In this document: positions 42,104-52,000 of the stretch, piece by piece
Layout of the letters: each line of letters starts with the position of its first letter
Numbering within the stretch: position 1 is the first letter of the stretch
NCBI GenBank assembly: GCA_009746045.1
Contig: RPFO01000189.1
Coordinates: forward strand, 740,248 to 802,247
DNA length: 62,000 nucleotides
Direction: 5' to 3'
DNA from: Mesostigma viride
Taxonomy: Eukaryota; Streptophyta; Mesostigmatophyceae; Mesostigmatales; Mesostigmataceae
Position numbers and translations under genes: made by a program
Notes under the pieces: model-generated
The model's database searches: none
What the model was told of the DNA's origin: nothing
The model's input: only the letters and a program-made list of their open reading frames with translations

Positions 42104-45100
42104 GTGCCCCCAGGGGTGTGTAATGTGGCTGCTAGTGACGGCAGTGAGGGGCAGCCCCATGCTCTAGTGACAGAGCCTATTGGACACGATGGGGCAAGCT
42201 TGGTTACCACAGAGAGTATGCCAGCTGTAGCTGCAGTGGTTACTCGCCAACGTGCCCGCCATGGCGGTGCTGAGCCTGAGGTAGGACCTGGTGCTGTGGA
42301 CCCAGGTGGATCTCAGAAGCATTCTGACCGTGCAGGACTGGCACAGGATGGTCAGGATGAGGATAGGGCTGGAGACAGTCTAACAGGCACGACCCTGGTG
42401 CCTCCTGTACATAAGGGATCTGTACATACCTTGAGTGCTAATAGTGACAATAAAAGATTTTCTCTCTTGTATGACATTGCCTCAAGGTTGCATACCATGT
42501 TTGGCCATGCAGCTCAGTCTTTGCAAGTTGCTAGACGGCTGGAAGGAAGTGAGTTGTACTCCATCTGCCAACAGGTTGCTCAAGCTTGCAAGTGCAGGCT
42601 AGTTGCTAGAAAGCCCAAGCCGGTCTCATGCCAGGTCTCCTATTTTGCAGCCAGGCCATGTGCAGGTAGATATTCAGAGAATCAGGGGTTTGAAGCTGCT
42701 GGTGGCAGTGGACAGATATACCAAGTACAAGACCCTAGAGATCCTGCCTGACATGGAGAAGCCTACATTAATTGCTGCTCTGAAGTTGACAAGGAGCAGG
42801 TACCCTGGGTTGGAGTTGCTGCAGTGTGACATTCAGTTTGAGTGCTGTGTCAGAGAACCTGCCAGAGTTTCCAGAGTTGCTGATTACACCCAGGGAGAGC
42901 CACGGCCAGCAAGGGGTGGTGGAGAGAGCCATCCAAGAGATCAAGACTGTGCTGCTGGTGGAGAGGATTCCAAGGACGTCATCTGCCATTGTGACATCTG
43001 CATGGCTACGTTCTGTGGAGGATAGGCTGAACCTCAGGACTCCCATGTTCTTTGGTGACATTGCCATCAATCCTCTTATGCTGCACACCAGGATGCTGCC
43101 AGCTGATGCTGAGCAGGCATGGAAGGAGAAGCTAGAGGCCAAGTTCTTCAAGCTGAGGCAGAAAGACAAGGGCTGGAGTGTCCTAGAACCTAACGTTGGA
43201 CAACAGGTTGTTGTGTGGAAGGAGCCAAGCTTTCCAGGGAAACGTGGCAGCTGGCATGATGGGGTGGTGACCCGAGTAGAAGCCGCTGGCCATAAGTGCT
43301 GGGTGGCCATTGATGGCTCCCAAGCAGTGCACCGTCTGTCCTGGTCAAAGATCCGTCCCCGGGGAGGTAATCAAGGAGACCTCTTCCAGGTGCCCGTTGG
43401 TGTACAAGGCGGGGTTGACGTGGAACTTCCTGATCAGGGTGCTACAGCTGTATCGAGCCCTCAGGGTGACCCTGGCCCGGCCCCTGGGGTACCTTCACAT
43501 ACGGTGGTTGGGCAAGCAGGCGGACAGGCTGCACCTCCGGAACGGCCCGACACCAGGCCTAGGGGTGTGCGTCTATCAGATATTGTACAGGCTTTGCAGA
43601 GAGCCAAGAAGGAGCCTAAGGTGTCCAAGCTTGTCCAGTTGGATGAACCTGAGGTAGCTGCCATGGAAATAGATACCAATGCCCAGGTTTCTGTCATGGG
43701 ACCTCAGCATACAGGAGAACTGCTGGTCGGTGAACCAAGTTGCCCCTGGGTGTCTGATTTCAGTGGTAGGACGCATCTAAGGGTGTTGGGAGAGGTTACT
43801 GCCCCTGTCATGGGTGTGGATGTGACCTTCCTTGTCCTAGAGGACTATGATGGCCCTGTGATTTTGGGTCAGAATTTTCTGGGCAATCCTGGGATTTCTA
43901 TCAGAGCTACAGCTCTGAGAAGAGATGGCTGGGGGATGATTCCCCTAGAAAATTTCAGGACAACATTTCCAATCAGGTGCAGGGCCAAGCCGGTCAAGGG
44001 TGTAAAATGGGATGAAGGGGAGGTGCCCCCAGCAGCCATTTTGGTGATTCCAGCTGTGTTGCACCCCAGCAGTATTGGCATAACTCACAGGAGCCTTGCT
44101 GCACACTCTCCTTTGACATATGACCAGCTAGTCCAAGAGATGAGCTCGCCTACTTTGTTTGAGGCTTGGAAGCTCGCCTTCTCCAAGGCATTGGAGGAGT
44201 GGTTGCAGTTTGAGTGTGCTGCACCAACAGACAGACGTCCCCCAGCCTCAAGGAAGCTTGCTTTGAGATTTGTGCTGAAGAGGAAGGTTGTGGATGAGGT
44301 ATCAGTGCCCCATGTCAGGCCTGTCCTGAATGAGTATCACGGCACGGGGAGTCTGCCAGGAGAGGAGCTGTACACGCCAGGGATGTTACACGCCACATGG
44401 AGAATTTTGCTATGTCTCTACGTGGGGTTGCTGAACAGGGGAGCAGCTATGTCATCAGTGCTGCTGGACTTCAAGAGGGCATTTTAAAAATCTGATCCAG
44501 AAGTGGCCAGGAGGGTATGGAAGCAGGATGAGCCTTACTGTGTTGAGGGGCCTGCTATCTGGAAGCTGGAGCTGCATCAACATTTCCTGGTTATTCTGAA
44601 GGGCCTGGAAGGACTCAGGTCGAGCCCAATCATCTGGAGACTCACGCTGCAGGAAGCTCTGATCAGTGAGTGTGGCTTGAGAGTGTCTTCAGTTGATCCC
44701 TGTTTGTTGCTGGCCCAATGGGAGGGTCTGCCAGTGTATGCTAGTTTGCATGGAGATGATCTGCATTTGCTAGCCCCCACGACCTGGCTGAAGAAGTTTA
44801 TTCCTGTCATCAGTGGCAAGTTTTCACTGGGCAAGGAGCTGTGGCAGGAGCCCAACAAGCCTGTAGTGTTCTGTGGAATGCAGGCTACCCTGTTCAGGAG
44901 GGATGGGGAGTGGAGTATCAGGCTTCAGGCTGGAGGAGATTATAAACAGACCATTGTGAAGGCCTTGCCAGAGAGGATCACCCAGGCTGCAGGACCTGAG
45001 TTGAGAGGCATGTGGGCCTGCATGGTTTGCCAGCATCTGTGGTCCGTCTTTGATGGTCCATAGCAGAATGCCTGATGATGTGCTTGAGGATGAGAAGCCT

Positions 45101-45670
45101 CGAGTCATAGCCCGATTGGTGGAGAGTACCCCTGATCTGATTTTGTCTGGGATTGACTTGGCCCAGCCTATCACCTTGGAGATCTTTGTTGACAGTTCCA
45201 TGGATGCTCGCCAGGTTACCAAGGTCAGGGGGAGATCTGCTGCTCTGTTTGCTTTTTATCAGAGCAGGGCAAGTTTGTTCAGCTGGTACAGCAGACTGCA
45301 AAAGAGGGTCTGTATCAGTTCAGATGTGGCAGAATGCAGGGCCATATGCGAGGGGATCCAGTCCAGCTTGTACATAAAGGAGTTAATGCTGGAGCTGGCT
45401 TCAGTTACCCCTTGGACCTTGCAGATGGAGACGTTGTTGCTAACAGACAGCATGGGTATGGTCCAGTTTGTTCACAAGCAGCTGGCCAGAAGCCGGGACC
45501 TGGATTATTTGTTGCTGAAGGAGTTGGCCAGTTTGGTTGACTTGAAGCATATCCCTGGCGAGGAGAACCCTGCTGATGCATTGACCAAGCTGCCACACAA
45601 GGCCCCAGCCCAGTACAATGTACTGAGGAAGCTCATGAATGCTGACTGTCAAGTCGGTCTATCTGTCTAA
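42104..45670 (+). pseudogene. Copia-type pol: integrase, protease-like, RT, RNase H (broken)
   Basis: Segments by frame: 42104 to about 42650 holds a His/Cys integrase N-terminal motif (LHTMFGH ... CQQVAQACKC). About 42650-42840 has the first two catalytic Asp (GHVQVDI and LLQCDI, about 53 apart). From 42826 comes Glu in GQQGVVERAIQEI, about 35 after the second Asp, completing a DDE core. About 43640-43900 is retropepsin-like: MEIDTNAQVSVMG then DGPVILGQNFLG. About 44120-45000 is RT: LRFVLKRK, LYTPGMLHATWRILL, FKRAF then an in-frame TAA at 44485, and ASLHGDDLHLL at the catalytic site. About 45160-45640 is RNase H (FVDSSMDARQVTK, SSDVAECRAICEGIQ, ADALTKLP). At least three frameshifts and one stop make it non-functional. 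Protease after integrase is unusual. Confidence 0.7.
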
Positions 45671-45731
45671 AAGCTGAGAGCTGGGTGCTTAAGTCTCTGG
45701 ATATCAGGCTGGGAGCTTGATTGTACATAAT

Positions 45732-45736
45732 CCTGA
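45732..45736. other. Target-site duplication CCTGA (left)
   Basis: CCTGA directly precedes the 5' LTR. The same five bases directly follow the 3' LTR at 59079-59083. This proves a single insertion event of the whole element. Confidence 0.9.
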
Positions 45737-46308
45737 TGTTACGTCGCGTAACAATTCGTTGTAGTTACGGACGTAAATTAGGTCCTTGGCCTCGGTTGTT
45801 CCTAGGTTTACGTGTAGTCCTAGCTGGGACATTATTGTCCTCGTAACAGTACTGTGGTATATTGGGTGCCTTTGGGCGCCGCGCCGCATACTTTATTAGT
45901 GGTCCTTATCCTTTGGTAGAATGTAGTGGACCGGCGTGCATCTGTGCACCTGCCTGTATTTCTGTGTTTCTGCAGGCGAGGGCCAAGTCGGCCCGAGCCT
46001 GTTGGACCGTTGGTGACCATTTATGCACGTTCCACTCCTTGTGTGGTCACTCGGCGTGTGTTAAATGAATTAACACATATTAGCTTGGGTCACGGCAGTT
46101 TAGTTGTGTTTCCTTCCTCTTTTCCTGGAGTAAACGGGTTTGGTTAAATGGCCTATGGCGTATTACAGTAGTACATATGTAAATGCATTGAGATCTGGTT
46201 CGTCTCGTTCGTCTTTCGCTAGGGGTTTAACTAGAGGCGGCCTTACTAGCCTAGGTAGTATCAGGACAGGTAGAGGTAGAGGTGGCGGCCGAGGCTTGCG
46301 GCGTAACA
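45737..46308 (+). repeat. 5' LTR of element 2
   Basis: TGTTACGTCGCGTAAC at the left end and GGCTTGCGGCGTAACA at the right end: TG...CA with 7-bp inverted termini TGTTACG/CGTAACA. The left end itself is a small hairpin (GTTACG-CGTAAC). The leader ORF begins inside it at 46155. Confidence 0.93.
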
Positions 46309-46463
46309 ATGGACTCGGAGGTAGTTTAGATAGAGAGCGAGACGACGATCCTTTGCAACATACGTCATTGAATCAACCCTTCCGCGGCTGGGAAAATGAA
46401 GACGACACCTACTTGACAGGTAATGGGCGGGTCGCCTGCGAGCTGGGGGGTAGTGCTGCCTGA
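46155..46463 (+). CDS. Leader ORF starting inside the 5' LTR, RGG-rich
   Basis: 102 codons from ATG 46155 (MAYYSSTYVNALRSGSSRSS), then an Arg/Gly-rich stretch (GRGRGGGRGLRR) across the LTR end, ending TGA at 46461. The same frame is open again from 46485 after a second stop (TAG 46482) and runs to TGA 46830-46832, which overlaps the next ATG as ATGA. The whole may once have been a single protein of about 225 residues. RGG-type tracts commonly bind RNA; the role here is inference. The 3' LTR copy keeps the frame as far as the LTR end. Confidence 0.4.
   Translation: MAYYSSTYVNALRSGSSRSSFARGLTRGGLTSLGSIRTGRGRGGGRGLRRNNGLGGSLDRERDDDPLQHTSLNQPFRGWENEDDTYLTGNGRVACELGGSAA
46310..46321 (+). promoter_or_regulatory. 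Primer-binding site of element 2
   Basis: TGGACTCGGAGG lies one base after the LTR. It fits pairing with a tRNA 3' end CCTCCGAGTCCA. The tRNA was not identified. Confidence 0.6.
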
Positions 46464-46828
46464 TTCAGGACACGCCCTGCCTAGAAGATAGACCTGCTCG
46501 AAGCGGAAAATCCTTTTATAGATAGCTCCTTTTCCTCGTTTGTTTTCCTGAGAAATGTTGCTGCCGTAGACAGTGATGGTTTTGGTTCGACGATAGAGAG
46601 ACGGCTAGCGTCTCGTAGATTACACTTTTTCTGCATCTTGCCTGCTTTGTATTTAGACGACCCATCGCCGGACGCAGAATTCTTGAAACCGGATACTTAC
46701 GACCACCTGGCGCTGGAAACTCGTCCCTGCGTGCGTCGTCAATCTGGTTCGGTTTCAGACACCCGAGATAAGTCGCCTTCTCCTCGTTCTCCTCATTTGA
46801 CTGCTCAAGACCTACCAGGTGCGTTACC

Positions 46829-47221
46829 ATGAGCCAGCGGCGATCTTTTACTGCTCCTTCCCATTCTTCTAGCGATAATAGTCTAGCTAAATATTACGTA
46901 GTGATTACGCCTCAATGGTCCTCCATTTTCCTTTCTTGGTCCGACGCTAGGAAGATCGTTCAGAATCGTGTATACAACGTAATTAGGTATAAGAAATTTA
47001 TGTCCTTCGAAGAAGCTCAGCAGTTCCTTATAGATCATAGCCAAACAGATTTAGGCCTGCATGTACGCCCTATTCCTCATGGTCGTCCTCCAGTAGAAGC
47101 TCTAGTCTTTGCTACCCCTCCTTCTTCTCCCCCTAAACGGGCTGCATCTGCATCTGCTTCAGATACTCCTCTCACTTTGGAGTTTGGTTCCCTATCCATT
47201 ACTGTTGTTAAAAAGGATTGA
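46829..47221 (+). CDS. Viroplasmin / RNase H1 hybrid-binding-like ORF of element 2
   Basis: 130 codons from ATG 46829. The sequence LAKYYVVITPQWSSIFLSWS, then a spacer, then KFMSFEEAQQFLIDHSQ follows the YYVV...GIY.SW...KF.SFEEAQ.FL signature of the viroplasmin / RNase H1 N-terminal domain. That domain binds RNA-DNA hybrids or double-stranded RNA in RNase H1 and in caulimovirus inclusion proteins. The C-terminal half is Pro/Ser-rich. It is a separate ORF before gag, not fused to RNase H. Element 1 has the counterpart at 26548. The start codon overlaps the stop of the upstream frame (ATGA), which suggests reinitiation-coupled translation. Confidence 0.65.
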   Translation: MSQRRSFTAPSHSSSDNSLAKYYVVITPQWSSIFLSWSDARKIVQNRVYNVIRYKKFMSFEEAQQFLIDHSQTDLGLHVRPIPHGRPPVEALVFATPPSSPPKRAASASASDTPLTLEFGSLSITVVKKD

Positions 47222-47312
47222 TTTTAATTTTGTTCTTGCTTCAGACCTTCAAGGTTTTTCCTTTTTCCTTTGTTGCTTTCTTCTAGATTCCTATTCCTTT
47301 ACGTAATTAAAG

Positions 47313-49056
47313 ATGGATCCAGTGGGTGGAGATATGTCGCCTATACCTACCAATAATAATAATAATACTACTACTAATAATAATAACAATAACAATACTC
47401 GTGGTAACCGACGGGACTCCTTGGAAACGGTACACCATCTCCCCTCAAGGTATTCTGCGTACCTCACCTCCTTCTCCTGTTGCTGGTGGTCGCCGTCGTC
47501 CCTCAATTACCCCACCTACCTATGAACAACGTATTTCACAAGTCAGATTTAGTGATGAACCTTCTTTTGCTGTGAACCAGGCCCCTGCCCCTTCTGCAAC
47601 CTTGGCTCACCCCTCCAGCAGGTCCTCACTCACTAACAATGCTTCTAGGCCTCCTTCCCACCCTGTGCCTTCAATGCCTGCCTTAACACGGGTCGTACCT
47701 CTGCCCCTGTCGGCCCTTCTGGGCGCCCTAGTGCAGTTCCCTTTTACCCACCTGCTTCCTGGTCCTACCCTGAGACGGCCTATGAGGCTGCCCAGGTCCC
47801 TACCCGTGTGGCTGATTTAGAAGTTAATAATGATTTCAGTACCATGCCCCTAGATGATAGGAATTATGATCATTTTGCCTACTCCTCTCTTCGTGAGCAA
47901 TATACTGTTCCCTTCTCCTATGGGCACCATCCTGAAACGGTGGCTCCCTCTAGACCCCTACCCAAACTTTTCCTATCCCTTCCTTCTATCCCGCTTATGT
48001 AGCAGTGGAAGATAGTGGCCCTATGGGAAAAACTGATTCTTCTAATCCCCCTAAGCCTCCTGCTCTTCCCCTCTTTGCCAACCTTCCTAAGCTGGATGTC
48101 AAGTCTACCCCTCAACAGTTTTTCACTTCATTATGTTGCTCACCCAGAACACAGAGTCCTGGCAGAACCACAATAGGTGGCGCCTCTCTGATGCTGTACT
48201 AGTTCCTCATTATCTTACTACCTGCATTACTCCTGAGCTTGCTAACCTCATCCAGTGTGAGTCTCTTGCCTCTCATGCCTACCCAAACTCTGTAGCAGAA
48301 TTGTTTAAGCGTTTAGAGAACCATTTAGTCCCTCCCGATGCAGATTGGCAGGATAGATTAGCCTTTGGTACCTTGCAGCAGGGTACCAAATCCTTCAAAG
48401 AATATATGAAAGAGTTTGATGCCCAGATGGTACGAATTAGGGATTTGTCGGGCGCAGAAGTACGTGCCCGCTTCCTTCAGGGCCTCAGTAGACCCTTATT
48501 GCGTGAAGTCAAGCGCCAGTTCTCTGCCTACCGTTTTACTGACCTGCCCCTCAAGCATGTGCGCCAGCATCTTTTACGAGTAGCAGATTTCTTCTCCACG
48601 CCTTCTCTTCCTACCCGTTCCCGTATTAATAATATTAGCCTTACCCCTGAGGAGGAGAACTCCTATGTAGAAGAATTAGATATTTGTGTGACTGACCTTT
48701 CAGCTCTGGATGTCTCTCATATCACCTGCTATCATTGTAAGGAAGTAGGTCATCTTAAACGTGAGTGCCCCAAGTTCCTTTCGGGTGCTCCCCCTCATCC
48801 CGACGCTCGCCCTCCTCGTACCCCTCAGCGTGCTCCTATTCGTCCCACTTCAGGACGCATTCCTTCAGCTACCCCTAGTAGGCTGAATGCTGTGCAGACA
48901 GGATCCCCAGGGTTCCCCTATGATAATCAGGCTCCCGCACCCTCTTCAATCCCTCGTGACCCTCCAGCAGTGGCTTTTCCGCCAGGGTCTTCTTCGGGGT
49001 TAGTTCCTATGGATTTGGGGGGGAGGGGGAACAGTAGGCCTGTCAGCCGGGGGTAA
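47313..49056 (+). pseudogene. Gag of element 2, several frame breaks
   Basis: ATG 47313 opens MDPVGGDMSPIPT and a poly-Asn run from an AAT microsatellite. The coding trail then moves between frames near 47400, 47700, 47960 and 48130. The last part (about 48133-49056) is an intact capsid to nucleocapsid segment: LVPPDADWQDRLAFGTLQQG, then the knuckle CYHCKEVGHLKREC, ending MDLGGRGNSRPVSRG. It matches element 1 gag. Given the intact pol and young LTRs, some breaks may be sequencing indels; otherwise the copy needs Gag in trans. Confidence 0.7.
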
Positions 49057-52000
49057 CCTGGACAGGTCCTTAGATAGTACCCCAGATAATAATTTTTGCT
49101 TGCCTGTTTTTATAACCTCTGTAGGAGCTGAATCATCCCTACCACTACGTGTGCGTCCTCTTATGTTCTTGAATGGTGGCTTAACCGTCCCTCATACTGT
49201 TGTAGACCCCTTCTTGCATGCTGATGAACTCTTGAATGTCTCTGTGTTAGTGGATAGCGGTGCGGCTAGCTCCTTTGTGAGCGAGGCCCTAGTTAGGCGT
49301 TTAGGACTAGTCCCTACCCCTCACACAAAAACTGTCACTGTCCATTATGCTGACGGTCGCACCAGTCATTCCCCGGGTACGGTGTCCCTTCCCCTGGTCA
49401 TACAAGGACGTACGGTCAACCTGACGGCCACTATAGGCCCTATCACTACAGCTGATGTATTACTAGGATTAGATTGGCACCAGGATAATAAGATTACTAT
49501 TAATTATGATACTATGGTCATTTGGTTTCCAGATAGCTCTTACTGGGTACCGGAACGTCATTATAGATTAGAAAATTTATCCTTGGTAGATATTACTCCT
49601 CCTACACCTGTTGATCCTCCTGTGAGACCTATACCTGAAGTATTAATGTCCAATGACGAATTGCGATCTGAACTAAAGGAATATGGATACCTATTATGTA
49701 TGTTCCTTCAGTTAGAAGTACAAGAGATACCTATCACTAATAATAGTGTGGATATAGATGTAAATACAGTGGATACAATAGGAGTGGGATTTACTGAAAA
49801 TGAAATAGTAAGATACATGGCTGTGATAGATTCCTCAAAAGTATTTGAAGAAAAGACTCCTTCTTATCCTCCTCCTCGTTCTGTTTTACACCGTGTAGTT
49901 ATCAAGGACGGTGCAGTTCCTACGCACTCTCCGATGTATAGAATGGGCCCTACCGAATTAAAGGAACTAAAACAGATTTTAGTATCACTATTAGAAGCAG
50001 GATTGATAGAGCCTAGTAACTCCCCCTACTCCGCTGGTGTCCTGTTAGTTCCTAAGCCAAATGGCAAGTTTCGCCTAGTTACTGATTATAGGAAGTTAAA
50101 CGATATTACTGTGAAGTCTAAATACCCTCTACCTCGTATTGATGATATATTTAATAAGGTTAAAGGTTCTACCTGTTTCACAGTACTAGATTGTGCGGAT
50201 GGTTTTTGGCAACTACGTATAGCTCCTGAGGATTGCCACAAAACCGCCTTTGCTACCCCTTTTGGGCATTACCAGTTTAGAGTAGCGGCTATGGGACTCT
50301 GTAACTCTCCTGCCTCTTTCCAAATGTTAATGAATGAAGTGCTTAGACCTGTTATGGGAAATTCTCACCTTCCTCAAGTGTCCTCTGATTTAAAGGATCC
50401 TTCCTTCTCCTCTGTTTCTTTATCTGAGCATGACCGTTCTTGTGCTCAAGCTTACTTAGATGATATCCTTATTTATTCTCCTGATTTTGAAACGCACCTA
50501 CGTGATTTAAAGAAAGTATTAGAAATCATGGCTGAAAATTCTTTATGGGCGCGCCGTGCTAAAGTTCGCTCTGGTAGGAGTGTCCCATTTTTAGGGCACG
50601 TCCTGTCAGATGCCGGGGTTGCTACCGACCCTGACAAGACTAAGTCAATTCAGGAATGGCCTACCCCTACCGACGTTAAAGGTGTACGTAGTTTTCTAGG
50701 AATTGCTTCTTACTATAGGCGTTTTATCCCGCGTTTCGCAACTATAGCAGCCCCTATTAATCATCTATTAAAGAAGGATATCCCCTTTGTTTGGAGTAGT
50801 GAATGTCAGTCGGCTTTTCAGTGTCTAAAATCCCTACTCCTCTCCCCTCCCGTACTCATCCTACCGGATACTACTAAACCCTTTGTTGTAGCTACAGATG
50901 CTAGCAAGGTAGCTATAGGGGGCGTCCTTCTCCAGGATCAGGGTCAGGGCTTACAGCCAATCGAGTATATCTCTAGGACAATGCTTCCTGCGGAGCGTAA
51001 CTATCCCGTACACCAGCAAGAACTATTAGCTGTGGTGTATTGTTGCCACGCGTGGCAGCACTTTCTTAAAGGTGCTCAATTTGATGTTTGTCTGAATGAA
51101 CCCTGTGAGATTGATCCTTATAGATTAGTTATCCAGACGGATCACCGTCCCCTTACCCATCTTCTCTCACAACCCAACCTTACCCCTCGTCAAGCGCGCT
51201 GGATGGAGTTTTTAGCACAGTTTTCCCCTTTTAAACTTCAGTATGTTAAGGGTGTAGATAACATAGTACCAGATGCACTCTCCCGTCGTGCAGATTACTC
51301 CTTTTTCGAGGACCTTGATGTTCTCAATACTACTCTAGTTCCTACTACTATGGGTGTAACCCCGTATGGTGAACTACCTGATGATGAATCCTATGCCTAC
51401 CTCTTTCATACAGCTGTTCGCATGCCTGATCTCCTTTCTCACGTAGGACTCTCTCTCCCGTGTGAGGCCCTTCCTGTGGTCTCGGTGGGGGGGGAGGGGA
51501 AAAATAAAATTTCTATACCGCTTAGCCATATAGCGACTAGGTCAGGAAAGTCTTATGAAAACATAGTCCCTCTAGGACCTCCCCTTCTCTTTGGCAAGGC
51601 GGTAGGAGATCTCTTTAAACCTGTTCTGGATACCTCTGTAGCGATGCCTACCTCTGATCTTGAACGCCTTATTAGTAGATTTACGGCCACTGAGCCGGAA
51701 GCATTAGCTGCCATTGCTGCCCATCCCCAACAATTAGGCAAGCACCCTTGTAAATTTGTAGGTGGATTTTTATATGTGCAGATAGCAGATTCTCCCCCTC
51801 AATGGCGCCTGTATGTCCCTCCTATCTGTCGCTCCTCCTTGCTCTTTGAGTTGCATGACTTAGCTGCTCATCAGGGTGGTAAACGGGTACGGGACCTAGT
51901 AGCCCGCTCTTACTACTGGCCTTCCCTTTTAAAGGATGTAGATGAGTATGTTAGAACCTGTCAATCTTGCCAGGAGATGAAACCCAACAATGTAGGACAG

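Larger units (their letters stand above)
41080..45736 (+). mobile_element. Decayed copia-type LTR retrotransposon, left part (continues after 59078)
   Basis: Gag with zinc knuckle, then integrase, a protease-like segment, reverse transcriptase and RNase H, all on the plus strand with several frameshifts and one stop. RT before RNase H at the 3' end and integrase upstream indicate Ty1/copia-type organisation. The Ty3 element at 45737-59078 inserted into its 3' region with TSD CCTGA. The continuation at 59079 begins with a purine-rich TTGAGGGGTGAGACA then TGTCATC, a possible polypurine tract and LTR start. No matching 5' LTR was found before 41080. Confidence 0.7.
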
